This document shows, piece after piece, positions 35,348 through 47,626 of a DNA stretch of 64,000 nucleotides. How positions within the stretch are numbered: position 1 is the stretch's first letter; the number at the start of each line of letters is the position of its first letter. Source of the DNA: Megamerina dolium (Eukaryota > Arthropoda > Insecta > Diptera > Megamerinidae); contig OY978526.1 of NCBI GenBank assembly GCA_963854835.1, positions 92,270,140-92,334,139 of the forward strand, read 5' to 3'. The notes beneath the pieces are model-generated. The model saw only the letters and a program-made list of their open reading frames with translations. It did not search any database and was not told where the DNA came from. The translations under genes were made by a program, and so were the position numbers.

Positions 35348-35803
35348 TATGCATATAAAATACTATATGCAATTATTAATTAAAAATTTTTTGAAGGTAT
35401 ACATTTTACGAGGTACGCTCTCTCAAGTAAATACTAAACCAAATCGAAATATTCCGAAATTAATACGACAATTATATTGTATTATAATCCAACAAAAAAT
35501 CAATTAAAAATATAAACATGTAGATGAAGAAGAAAGTGAAAAAGGCGATAAGCAAATAAATAACAATATTATTGATTTATCAAATTTGTTAGAGATTATT
35601 AAGTAATGGAACCACAAATCATATTTCGACAGACGATGACGATGATGAAAAAAGCCAATCAAGCGGCACATTACGGCAATATCAATATGGTATTAAGTTT
35701 GAATACGATCATTAAGATGAAAAAATTTTTTTGGTTTATAATAAAGCAATTATAAGAGTAGACTTCTGGCAATGCTCTTCATTCTATAGCATTTCTACTT
35801 CTG

Positions 35804-35840
<37 letters not shown>

Positions 35841-36733
35841 GCCGTAATCATAATTTTATTTAATATTTCAAGGTAATAAAATTTAGATTCAACATCAAAT
35901 AGGTAATACATCAATTAGATATGTTTGTAATGAATGGTGTTCTTGTAAGGTGATGACAAGAAATTTTGACACTTGTAACTATTATTGAATATTGATGATG
36001 ATGATGATGATTATAATGATCTTTTTTTTCATTCAGCATAAAATCTAATCTTCGTTCAAAAGTCAGCAAGCAACGCTTTTTTGAAGTACTTACAGATAAT
36101 TTAATAATTATAGCGAAAATATTGATTAAGTCAATTTAAAGAGGATTATAAATGATTATGTTCTTATTATTTCGATCATTGTGACTAGTAATCGCTTATA
36201 TCTCCATATGTGATTTTTATCCCATACAGCTCAAGTCAGTTCTATGTACAGAGTTTTAATGCGATAGAATTGTATTTATGAGCCAAAAAGTATAAAAAAA
36301 AAAATTATAATAATAGAAATTTGAAAAAATATCTGTATGACGAATAAAAGGTTCAATAAACTTATCATTATTTGCAATGCCCAAACAACTGTTTACACAT
36401 TTTATTTTCTTTTTCACAAAACTTAAAGCACACATTTTGTTCTAAACTAAAATATTATATTTCATAGTTGGTTGACTTCCTAATAAGGTAGCATGAATTA
36501 AATAAAATGTTTCAATATATATATAGTCACTACATAGTGAAACTCATCGAAGCTCAATCATTATGAATAATTTCAATAGTATGAATAAGTAGAAGAAATA
36601 CATTTGAATTAATTACAACTTAATTAAATTTTTCACTCAATTATAATGCACGTAAAAATGTACCTAATTTAATTAAATTGTGCTCACAATTGTTTTCGTA
36701 ACACCATATAATATTTGGATATATTTGGATATA
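35348..36733. other. AT-rich intergenic DNA with ATT and GAT microsatellites
   Basis: It contains a TTA array at about 35805-35839 and a GAT array near 35995-36014. No gene recognised. Confidence 0.5.
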
Positions 36734-37076
36734 CCACCGTGATCAAAAAGTTCCCGAAATAACAACCGTGTGGCGCTCCCATCGTTCCAATTTGAGTTCG
36801 GTCTCGTCTCCAGTAAATCATGTCTCTTGCGACGTCAACACGGTCTCTTTTTTACATGAAATTGATTGAAATTGTAAAAAAATCGCCAATACACACAGAG
36901 ATAGATGTACTCTTGGCTACGTAACTTTTGCAAATGTCAAGCTATGATGCTAAGATTTAGAGAGAATATCAACAACAGATGTACCAATTTAACAAACAAA
37001 AAAAAAAAGACAACTCAAATTGGAACGATGGGAGTGCCACACGGTGGTTATTCCGGGAACTTTTTGATCAAGGTGG
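36734..37076. mobile_element. MITE of 343 bp with about 65-bp inverted repeats, TA-flanked
   Basis: The left end reads CCACCGTGATCAAAAAGTTC and the right end on the minus strand CCACCTTGATCAAAAAGTTC. Pairing continues with few mismatches through CCATCGTTCCAATTTGAGTT. TA flanks the element at 36732-36733 and 37077-37078. The short open frames inside have no transposase motif, although an ATG at about 36821 starts MSLATSTRSLFYMKLIEIV, possibly the vestige of a parent transposase N terminus. The structure fits a Tc1/mariner-type deletion derivative. Confidence 0.88.
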
Positions 37077-38043
37077 TATTTCGTATGATATAATGGTTAC
37101 TATTATTACTAATAGATGGACAATCGACCATCTTAGCAATGCTAGTAAGCAAAAAAATGTTATAATGAACTATTAAAACTATGGAAAACAAAAAAAAACA
37201 TAAATTTTTGAAGAACTTTTTAATTATTTAAATAAAGTGTCTAAGGTTAGTCATTAAATATTTCTATCAACATGCTTCTTTGTTGAATATTGTTTTTATT
37301 ATTATTATTATTTTTTTTTTGCTGTTTTCGATTGAACGTGTTTTTATTGTTGTTTCTAAATAAACAATATAAACAATTTATGTATTTTATGTTCATTTTC
37401 TTGCTTCTGTCGGTATGATGCTTTAGCTAACACTCGCATAACCAAAAGTTGGCGAACTTATTATACCTATACTTATTAAGATATAATATTGTCAAGTCTT
37501 AATGAAAAGTAAATTATCAGCGTAATTTATAATTAAATACATGCTGATATCTTTATACATACTTGCCTACATAATAAGTACAATATGTACGTACTTACGT
37601 ATTAACAATACATACATTTCTGCTCGTAAGTACTTGATGGTATGTTTACAAACAAAAAATGTGTTTTTAATTACAATTAATGTGAATGTAAGTAGATATT
37701 TACCTTATATGAGTATAATGTAAGATAAATAAAAACACTATATACTTTAAACATGCATTAAACACACAATTGTCTTTTAGTATATATAGATAAGTTTGGG
37801 CATATTGTTAGAAATTGAAAAAAAAAAAAATGTATAAGTAAAAAGGGATTAATTAGCATTTTATGTAAGTAATTGCACAAACTTTCATAAACGCAAAAAA
37901 TGCATAGTTAATACTTTTTTTTCCACATTACACTGTGCCTATCAGATAATACGAAACCATTTGAAAGAAGATGCCCAGACAGAAGAAATATACTTAAGCG
38001 GCTTTACGACCATTTTCAAATACTATATATATTTATATATATA
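37077..38043. other. AT-rich intergenic DNA
   Basis: No gene or element recognised; short ATT and poly(T) runs near 37300-37320. Confidence 0.4.
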
Positions 38044-39195
38044 CGAAGGCGGTCCCAGAACTACCCGACCTGATATATAGATGGCGGCAGTAGTTTGAAA
38101 AAAATTACTTTGGTGAATAGTGGCAACCCTATAAAACATATATTTTAAGTTTCAAGGCGCCACGTTGTTTAGTATTTTTTTTTGGATCCATCGAAATTTG
38201 ACGACCTCAGTGAATTTGTAAACATGGAAAAAATTTATCAACGTTATGTAATTCAATACTTTCATTTGAAAGGTCTCAGTCCAATGAATATTAAAGCCGA
38301 ACAAGATTCTACTCTGGTCTCGTAGTGGTCAATCAATTTTGGTGGCCACGCCAGAAACGATTTAGAAAATCCAGAAAATGGTATTGGGTGTTCGCTAGGA
38401 GAAATTACAGGCATCTCAAAAAGTACTACACATCGTATATTGACTGGAAATTTGTAGATGAAAAAGCTGTGTGCAAGATGGGTGCCGCGTTTGCTCACAA
38501 TAGAACAAAAACAACGTCGTGAAGATGTTTCTATAGAGTATTTGGCGATATTTCACTGTAATAAAGCCAAATTTTTGCATCGATTCGTAATCATGGATAG
38601 GTCCACCATTTCACACCTGAGGCAAAGGAGCAGTCAAAACAGTGGACTGAAAGGGGAGAATCGTGTCCAAAGAAGGCGGAGATAGTTCCATATGCAGGCA
38701 AGGTTATGGCGTCTGTTTTTTTTTTGGATGCACGTGGGATAATTTTTACTGAATATCTTCAAAAAGGAAAAATAATCAACGGCGAGTATTATGCTAATTT
38801 GCAGCAACGTTTAAGTGATGAAATTAAATAAAAAAGGTAGCATTTGTCGAAAAAGAAAGTGTTGTTTCATCGAGACAATGCATTAGTTCCCACATTCGCT
38901 ATTGCGATGACCAAAATCAATGAGTTAAAGCTCGAATTCCTTCAGCACGCATTTTATTCGCCAGATTTAGCTGCTTCGGATTATTTTCTATTTCCAAATT
39001 TGAAAAAATGGCTTGGTGGTGGAAGATTTGCAAACAATAAAGAGGTGGAGTCTGCGGTAAATGGATATTTTAATGAGCTAGACATTTCATACTATGAAAT
39101 GTGTATAAAGAAGATTATGTTGAGAAATAAAGGAAAATCTTCCCAAATTTGTTGTGTTTTCTTTGTTAAGTCGGGTAGTTCTGGAACCTCCCTCG
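38044..39195 (+). mobile_element. mariner family with GGTCCCAGAAC ends, copy 4 (near full length, decayed)
   Basis: This 1152-bp copy has both TIRs and TA at 38042-38043 and 39196-39197. It retains all parts of the gene in broken frames: FVNMEKIYQRYVIQYFHLKG near 38210, KKLCARWVPRLLTIEQKQRR near 38460, and FVIMDRSTISHL (first catalytic Asp kept, the usual ETW altered). Then VMASVFFWMHVG-like and FTEYLQKGKIINGEYYANLQ sequence, KKVLFHRDNALVPTFAIAM (second Asp), HAFYSPDLAASDYFLFPNL (third Asp) and a tail. A deletion near residue 60-90, frameshifts and stops make it inactive. It is the best reference for this family in the window. Confidence 0.93.
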
Positions 39196-42100
39196 TATAT
39201 ATATCTTATGATAAATACTTTTGGCACATTCATTATACCATTTGCTAATAAGAAGGAGTTACGATGATGTAAAACTCATTATAATGCGCTTATGCAATAT
39301 TTACGTAGGTGTATGTACATTACGGCGTTGCGAATTACCCTTCCTTTGAATTAATTGCATTCACAAGCAATTATTTTATATCCAAAAGTAATTTACACCA
39401 CATTTAAACAAAGCATTTAATTAGTAATTTACTTAACCGATTATATTTCGCAATTATGATGATTTTTCTCAACAAAACGAGAAAATTCCAAATTTCAAAT
39501 CGTTCTACATTGCATGTAATATGAGCGACTTTATATTAAATGAGTTAAAGGTGCGTATTACCATGGCGACAGCATGAAGCTATGATATTGCACATTCAAA
39601 ATTTCTGGAATTTTGTTTAAATCAAACTTCTATGCACATTTTCCTAAAAAAAAAACCTTTACACAGGAGGGTTTTTGCTATAAAAACAAAATAAATATTT
39701 GATCTGAGATTTATTTTCGATATTAATTTTTTGTTTAATTAAAATTATTTAAACAAAATTAATTTTGCCATAATTTTCAATTTAAAATTATATTTATTTC
39801 ATATTTATTCAAATTTCATTTTGTATTATTAATACAAAATGAAATTTGTTTATGATTTAATTATATATATTTTCTATTTGAAACTTGTGCATAACAAGTG
39901 CATTTTAAAAACATAAACAATCATTTGAATATTATGTTCTATTTCAGTATTAAAATGTCAAAAAGTAAAACAATAAACAGAATCAAACAAAAGCAACATT
40001 TAATTCACACATTACAATAAGGTTGATTGCACAATAGTGAGTGAATTAACATAAATATTCGAACTTTTACCTTTATAAAACTAGTTCACGATAAACAAAA
40101 CTAATAGATACTGATATACTTATATATTGTAATATATTGTATACAGTGGTGTAGCCATGAGGGGGACAGTATAGCAAAAACTCATTTATGAATCTCTTAC
40201 TCAAAACATTTTAAATTCAGTATAGTCTGAAATATTTAAAATACTCGAAACTTATTTGAACGATGGATTTTTGAGTTGCTAATTGGAGCTGAACATATAG
40301 TCGTGACGTCATTAATTTCAATATTGTTTTGAATGATTCGGAAGGAGCAATTACATGGTAGAATAATACTGATAGTGCCTATAAACTGTTAAATATCAGT
40401 TGATAAAATGTGTGTGAAAAACTACGAAGATAAAATTTTATAAAATTAAATTTGTTTTTATTCAATATATCCTCCATTCATAAAATCTTGCCTTTGGTAC
40501 TTTATACAATATTTTCTTATAATTTGTTATTTATTGAAAAAAAGGAATTTATATTATTTGGAACAATAAATCTAAATAATCGTGAAATCGTGTCATTCGA
40601 TATTATTTTTTATGACTAAACACACACACAGTTAATGGGTATAATAAAACTCATAGTTTTATAAATATTTGCATTAATTTCAAATTTTAATATCACTAAT
40701 AAATTATAATAACACTACATTAATGGGCAATAATACATAATATATGTTAATTTGAGATGTGCGATAATAAATTAAATTTCGTAATAATATGTATGTATGT
40801 ATACACCATATGTATGTGACTATAGGTTGACAATTAATTTGAATTTCATTTACATTTTTTTTTTTCAATAAAAAAAAGGCATTTGCTTATTAATATAAGT
40901 TTAATAATTTTCGCATAACTGAATAATTTTTTTGTTTAGTTTTTATATTTTTTCTTCAATATAGTAAAAAAATTGTGTTTACTATACGTACACAAACAAT
41001 GTAGAACCATTTTGCGTCATTCTAGTGATGTTCAGTATAAGTGCAAGGTCATCAAATAAGTGTTTCTAACGGTGTAATCTTCCAAATTTAAAAATATTCA
41101 TCCGTCCATCCATTCACCTATCTGTCTCTCTGTTATATGCCTAGTTCGATATTAATCGGTCGGTGCAACTCTACGACTCGAAGGCCTGTATTTTAAGGCC
41201 AATAGGATAAATATTTGTTGTTGTTTTAAAGCACAAATTCTATCAGACTACTATAATATAGTTTTATGAAAATATAAATATTAATGAAATTATTGTATTT
41301 TGTCATTAATCGTATTGTAATTGTTGCATTGTGATTACACATAGATATAAATTATGCTTATGATTATTAAAACATCAATAAAAGAACATCATAAATAATA
41401 ATTATCTTCAATCCATTTAAGGCTACAATTATTTTGTTATATTTGGCCATGGTCAACATAGTGTCAATAATTATTTTATTCAAATTGTGTTTTCATAAAT
41501 ACATACAATACTTACAAACAAAAGACCGCCATTCATTCATTGCGCTTGGATTCTTAGCCGAGAGGCTTCTTGTAATCCTCATTACAAGAAAAAAAAAAAA
41601 ATAAAAAAAAAAAATAATAATAATAAGATCTGTTTTCCAAAATTTAGACATGGCCTTCACGCCAAACTAAATTTTTTTCAGTAAAACATCGTTGAAATTA
41701 AGCATATGGGGATTACACCTACATACATACATACATAGATTGATTTGCATATACGAGTATCACCAAAATTTCGTTTGAATTTTGTATAAACATAGCTAAG
41801 AGGATTGTTTAAAAATATCAAACTCAAATTTAAATATATTAGAAAAGTAATTTATAACTATGTATATCAACGATACGTTTTAAGCGCATCAACAATAAAT
41901 TAAATATGCACATACATAACATATGTATATATATCACTTTAAGTAACATATATACGTAAATAAATATACATATATTTCATATATATTTTAAATATTACTA
42001 AATGATAAATATTGGTAAGCCTATATCCAAATGATCTAAAGCATAGAGGGCAAATACAATAAATTAAATCAAAATCAAGCATATCGAAAATTATTATATT

Positions 42101-42984
42101 ATTTCCAATTTTTTTTTAATTTTCCCCAGACATACATCTAAATATTATATATAATTGTGTATTAGCAAATTCATGTTCTCACATAAATACAAATAAATTG
42201 AAGAGCTACATCTTTTACATAGGCTAACTACAATAACATAACAATAAAATACAACTTGTAATGCAAATTTCAATATATCTACATAATAAGATGTAATCAC
42301 AACAAGAACGCATTAAATAACCTCGACCATGTCTTGCAAAAAAATTGCACTAACTCGGGCGTATGAGCATATGAATTGCGATGAGCAAATAATATACATA
42401 TATATCTACACATATCTGGCAGTATTTATGTACATGTTTACCAATACCTAAAAACATATAACAAGTATGTTTTTTTTAACCTTCATTCATAGAGATGTTG
42501 TTAACAACTGCAAACGTATTATTAACCTTGCACTGACCATACACATCAATAAAACAAATATGTTACTGTGCAGTATAAAATATGTACACAAATGGTCTCA
42601 GATGAGTACAAATACATGTGCGTAAATACATATGTAGTAGTCATCTCTGTAAGTAGTTATTTGCACAAATTTGAACATTTCATTCTAATCAAAAAAAAAA
42701 AAAAATACATTTGCAATATGACTCTATTTGTATCATAGATTCTACTAGCTAATGGAAAAGATTGTCAAAGCAACAAGTAGGTACCAAAGAATATATTCTG
42801 AATAGTAGACATCAGAATTTCATAGATTTTATTGTCGTGCTATGTAATTATTGAGATTTGTATATCAAGCATATTGTGATAAATTTGTTTTCATAAATAT
42901 AATTTTTTCGTGGTGTGATATGCAGGAACCTACAATTTTTAGGCAAAAAATTCCAGAAAAATAGAGTGAAGTAGAGTTCATTTG
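39196..42984. other. AT-rich intergenic DNA
   Basis: No gene recognised over 3.8 kb. An isolated CAGTGGTGTAGCCATGAGGG at 40146 looks like a hAT-type end without a partner. CATA repeats lie near 41722-41740, and A-tracts with AAT repeats near 41588-41626. Confidence 0.45.
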
Positions 42985-43712
42985 GATTTGAAATATTGAT
43001 ATTGGCATAATCGGCATGAACACGCGAGCAGTCAGTGCAGCATTCTCAGAGTTGGAAAGAGAGTCGCGTCTCACGGTGAACGAGGGCAAACGAAGTGCTT
43101 AGTATCAACAAACAAAGAGTCCCAGAGTCTCGGACAGCACGTCACTGTTCATAATTACCCTTTTGAAGTAGTGAAGGAATTTATCTATATTGGAACCAGC
43201 ATTCACACCAGTAATGACGTCAGCTTGGAGATATTGCGAAGGATCACTCTTGCAAATAGGTGCTACTCTGGGCTAAGTAAGCAATTGAGAAGTCGGGCAC
43301 TCTTTCGAGAAACGAAAACCACACTCTACAAGTCATCATGCCTGTGTTTACATATGGCGCCGAAGCTTGGACAATTTCCACCTCAGATGAGAGAATGCTC
43401 GGAGTTTTCGAGAGAAAGCTCCTACTCAAGATCTTTGAACCTATTTGCGTTGATGGAGAGTATCAAATAAGGCACAACCATGAGCTGTATGAGCTGTATC
43501 CCAATACCGACATAGTAAAGCGCATTTAAATTCAGCGACTGTGCTGGCTAGGTCATGTCGAGCGAATAGAAGAATACGCTCCGGCTAAGAAGCTGTTATA
43601 TTCGGAACCCGCTGGTGGACGACACAGAAGAGGAAGACCTAACCTCTGGTGATCAAGTACTGGAGAAGTTGTCAGCGCTTGAAATTTTTAATTGGCACCA
43701 ACTAGCAAAGGA
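42985..43712 (+). pseudogene. non-LTR retrotransposon reverse transcriptase, broken copy (C)
   Basis: From ILAIIGMNTRAVSAAFSELE (the sequence right after the usual YADD box) the plus strand continues through LGQHVTVHNYPFEVVKEFIY and IGTSIHTSNDVSLEILRRIT. It goes on with LANRCYSGLSKQLRSRALFR, ETKTTLYKSS, then YGAEAWTISTSDERMLGVFE, CVDGEYQIRHNHELYELYPN, VKRI, RLCWLGHVERIEEYAPAKKL and GRRHRRGRPNLW. Two or three frame changes and stops are needed. It stops next to a mariner fragment at about 43733. Same family as copies A, B and D. Confidence 0.87.
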
Positions 43713-43732
43713 ACGAGCATGTTAGATTCTAG

Positions 43733-44050
43733 CATGAATTTAATGAATTGGGCTTCGAATTGCTTCGCCACCTATCGTATCGTCCAGATTTAGCCCCCAG
43801 CGACTTTTTTCTGTTTTCAGATCTCAATAGAATGCTTTTCGGAAAGAAATTTAAGTCCTATGATGCAGTAATCGCTGAAACTGAGGCGTACTTTGATGAG
43901 AAAGAGAAATCGTACGGGAAAAGTGGTATCGAAAAGTTGGAAAATCGATATACTCATGGTATCGCCCTCGAAGGCCACTATGTTAAATAATAAAATTGAG
44001 TTTTGTCAAAATTTGGTTTTTTTTTCAGAATTTTCCTACGGACTTATTGA
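43733..44050 (+). mobile_element. mariner 3' fragment of a further family
   Basis: An open frame of 80 codons at 43748-43990 encodes the transposase C terminus: GFELLRHLSYRPDLAPSDFF with LFSDLNRMLFGKKF (third catalytic Asp), then KSYDAVIAETEAYFDEKEKS, GIEKLENRYTHGIALEGHYV and a stop. The sequence following (TTTTCAGAATTTTCCTACGG then ACTTATTGAATAACC) is probably its 3' TIR. The 5' two thirds are missing. It abuts the LINE fragment directly, so one inserted into, or recombined with, the other. Confidence 0.82.
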
Positions 44051-45432
44051 ATAACCGCATCCTCCATCTGCCCTTTAGAAAATTCTGCTAAGCCGCCGCA
44101 TATGAATGGAAGAAAAAAATTTTTTTTTGTTTCAATTACTATAGAACTGATCTCTATAGAAACAACTATTCTGAGAGTGTTTATATCGATACTTATACAT
44201 AGGAAAATGCAATGAAGAAGACAATAAGACAATTTATAGTCTTCTTATTGACCGCTCTTTGAGTGATTTTACACATCTTTAGTAAAAATCTTAGATTATT
44301 GTATATATATATATATATATTTTTTTTTTTTTTGTAATATAGTTACTTAATTACTTCAATCATTTCGTAATTGTTTATAATTTGTGTTAAATTGAAAGCC
44401 TGCAACAGGATGAATATTATTATAATTTAATTTAAAATGAAGGCTCTGACAGATTAAATCGTGTGAAGTGTACACATCGTAATTGAAACTCGTTGATTTT
44501 ATAATTAATATTGTTTATTTTTCTTTTTTGAAGAAAACATGTACACACACACATACACACAATTGTACTGATTCATATATTCATGCATATGTAGGCGCCA
44601 TGGTAATTAACGTATTTTTGAATTGAAATTGAACAAAACAAAAAAAAAAATAACAAAAAAAATCAAACAAACGCCAACACCAACATCCATTAACAGCTAA
44701 TCACACATATTGTCGTCATCATCATATGTTAAGTACCAGCAGCAGTAGTATTATCATCAGCAGCAGTGGTGGTAGCAATAACAGTGTAGCAAAACAGCAA
44801 AACAGCGGCAATACATATAATCAACAGCATGTGATTATCATTGCCATTGCCACTATTACGATAACTATTAATCTTACAATCGGTTTATAAACTTAATAAA
44901 AAAAAAAAACGTATCGAAGTCTAAATCAACAATACTGACTCAACAAATGACTACATTTGATTATCATCTTACAAATTATTACATACTTATATATAGTTAT
45001 ACTTATTATATACTCCCCTACAAGTATCATATGATCATAAAACCGCAATTTTTTAGAGTTGTTGAATTTTCGGTGATAAGAAATGCGTCAACTTTAAAGT
45101 GATTAGGTGCACAAATGTGAGAGTATTTGTAACAATATGGTGTGCCGCCTTGGGCTTTAAAGTTATCACCCACGATATAATACACAGTTTATGATTGTCT
45201 TTATTAAGTCTGTAATATAAATGTATACATTTTTAATTAATAACGATGCATATGTATGGAAAATGTGCTAAGGTCATTTATATGAAATGAATATATTTAG
45301 CTGTTGTTGATATTATATTGTATTTCGAATATGATTTTTTTTTTTTGCGGTCTTTGTCATAAATGTTTAGACAGTGGTCATTTGGTCATTTATACATTTA
45401 ATTTTATATTTTACACAAAAGAATGTATAGTA
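44051..45432. other. AT-rich DNA with a TA array and a CAG/ATC-rich patch
   Basis: A TA dinucleotide array lies near 44301-44320 followed by a T run. At 44700-44870 is a patch of CAG/AGC/ATC trinucleotides covered by the short frame listed separately. Nothing else recognised. Confidence 0.45.
44726..44890 (+). CDS. candidate short ORF, 54 residues, Ser-rich then hydrophobic (doubtful)
   Basis: ATG to TAA, beginning MLSTSSSSIIISSSGGSNNS, then a Gln/Asn part, and a C-terminal stretch of alternating Ile/Ala/Thr (VIIIAIATITITINLTIG) that could span a membrane. The composition is driven by CAG and ATC-type trinucleotide repeats, so it may be simple-sequence DNA only. I do not recognise it. It is reported because the C-terminal hydrophobic half is continuous. 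Confidence 0.12.
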   Translation: MLSTSSSSIIISSSGGSNNSVAKQQNSGNTYNQQHVIIIAIATITITINLTIGL

Positions 45433-46409
45433 TCAGGTCAGTCCATAAGTTCGTGCGTTATTTTTTCAGTAGTTTCACAGTAGACGCTTTTTGCGTACAA
45501 AAAATTATTCGTGGGAGATAACGGAACTATTTTTATTTTCTCTGATGTATTTATTGTGCATTCAACAAGTGATTTTAATGGCGGATAGAAAAACGCGTTG
45601 TTAAAAAATAAAATGGAATCTTCGATCAAGTATAAGAGGCATATTTTTTTTTTTAAATGTGGAAAAAATGCAACAACTGCTGCTGCAGAAATAAACGCAA
45701 CTCATGCGGAGAATACGGTGAGTGTAAGAACTGCGAAAAAGTCATTTTCCAAATTCCGAAGTGGTGATTGTGACGTTGAGGATGCTCCACGCTCTGGTCG
45801 TCCGGAGGCCTTTAACTAAGACGGCTTGCTGGAACTCGTGGAAGCTAAGCCAAGTTTGACAGTCGATATGTTGGCTGGAAGGTTAAATTCATCACATGGA
45901 ACAGTTTACAGGTTCAATTGAGCAGGGTTACAAAGCTGGGAAAATGGGTTCCGCATAAACTTTCCGTCGCAAACCTTCAGCAGATAGTGAATGTGTGCTG
46001 TCAGCTTGAAAATGAGAGTTTTTTGAATTGTATTGTTACTGGGGACGAAAAATGAGTCCTTTACCATAAAGATAAAGATGAAATATCAGAATCAATCCCC
46101 AGAGATGGCCTCCTGTTGGTGGGATATGGCCGATATCACTTATTTTGATCTGCTGGAACCAAACCAGACCATACTCTCCGGATATTTCACCTTGCATTAT
46201 TATCTTTTCCGCGAACTTCAGTCCAATTTAAGTAATAAGAACTACACCTCAAAAGAAGCTATAAAAAGGGATATCGACGCGTATTTTGGCTCCAAGAACA
46301 AACAATTTTTTAAGCAAGGAACTAAAAATTTGCCTAAACCTGAAGACTTATTTTTTTATTTATTTTAAAACCACCTAAGAAAAACGCACGAACTTATGGA
46401 CTGACCTGA
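45433..46409 (+). mobile_element. mariner element with TCAGGTCAGTCC ends, internally deleted
   Basis: The ends TCAGGTCAGTCCATAAGTTC and, on the minus strand, the same through GTGCGTTTTT are nearly identical; TA flanks at 45431-45432 and 46410-46411. The frame at 45598-45819 has RHIFFFKCGKNATTAAAEIN, SVRTAKKSFSKFRSGDCDVE and DAPRSGRPEAFN (HTH region), then broken frames with LLELVEAKPSLTVDMLAGRL and HGTVYRF. The 3' frame at 46033-46368 starts near the centre and ends in YYLFRELQSNLSNKNYTSKE and FFKQGTKNLPKPEDL. The second and third catalytic Asp boxes are disrupted. A decayed mariner distinct from the other families here. Confidence 0.92.
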
Positions 46410-47268
46410 TATACTAAATTAAATAAAGAAATAATTTTAATTAATAATTCTTTTCTGTCCGTTTTGATTATGAATAGCATTCGAAAGTTTTAAGCTCTAG
46501 AGGATATTTTGAATATGCATTTATTGTGAAAAAAAAATCTACACATTTTTTTTAAAAAGAATCTAAAATTGAATTTTTTGGTGATAACAAAGAAACATAG
46601 CAGCTTTTCTGCATTGAGTAACCATTCTAAATGATTTCTGCTTACCAAATAAAATACCCACTTATGTAATACTTATGCATTGTATGCTCGTATATGGAAC
46701 TACAATACAATGTAAGACACAGCCATCGTCATGCAAACAAATTTAAGCATACAAACGGATATTGTAATTTTACAAAATACAAATTACTAAAATGATTTCG
46801 ATTTAATTGAAAATGAATAGAAAAAAAGACAATGTTCACTGTATTCATATTTGAAATCGTAGCTAGCTTCCATTCACACGCACTCTTCAAATAAACATCA
46901 TATGTTACAATATGAATTTTAAATGATTATAAATCATGTAAACACAATGAATTTATGAATTTGTATAATATTGTAAAGTTTATGTAATATCCAACACATT
47001 AATATTGGTTGTTGTTTGTCTTCAAATTAAATGTAAATAATGAGTGTTAATATTAATGTTTTTGAGTGTTGATTAAATACGTGTTTATGTATATAATAAA
47101 AGGAAAAAGGAAATTAATTCAAATGTTGCATGTTTTATGCTAATTATTGAGTAGTTAGTAGTTGTTGTAGTTATTATGAACTACAATAACTATATATAGT
47201 TCCAAAGGTATTTAAATGTATCTCTCATTTAATGATGCACTCGAATGATATAGTCGATAACGTTAATA
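46410..47268. other. AT-rich intergenic DNA
   Basis: Nothing recognised. Confidence 0.4.
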
Positions 47269-47626
47269 CGATGGTGGTCCCAGAACTATCCGACCTGACA
47301 TATAGATGGGGACAGTAGTTTGAAAAAGAAATATTTTAGTGCACTATTTGCCAGATTTAGCTCCTTCGGATTATTTTCTATTTCACAAGTTTGAAAAAAT
47401 GGCTTGGTGGTAGAAGATTTGCAAACAATAAAGAGGTGGAGTCTGCGGTAGATGGCTATTTTAATGAGGTAGACAGTTCATACTATAAACAGGGTATCAA
47501 AGCTATAGAATATCTCTGGGAAAAGTGTATAGAGCTGCAAGGAGATTATTTTGAGGAATAAAGAAAAATTTTCCCAAATTTGTTGTGTTTTATTTTTTAG
47601 GTCGGATAGTTCTGGGACCGCCTTCG
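47269..47626 (+). mobile_element. mariner family with GGTCCCAGAAC ends, copy 5 (358-bp deletion derivative)
   Basis: Both TIRs are present (GGTCCCAGAACTATCCGACC at the left) with TA at 47267-47268 and 47627-47628. The 5' noncoding end (to about 47340) is joined directly to the C-terminal part: FARFSSFGLFSISQV-like frames of YLPDLAPSDYFLFHKFEKMA, then KEVESAVDGYFNEVDSSYYK and QGIKAIEYLWEKCIELQGDY. The whole N-terminal and first two catalytic regions are deleted. The smallest copy of the family in the window. Confidence 0.92.

Noticed and set aside
40146..40175. CAGTGGTGTAGCCATGAGGG, hAT-like terminus
   Set aside because: No matching inverted end or target duplication found nearby.
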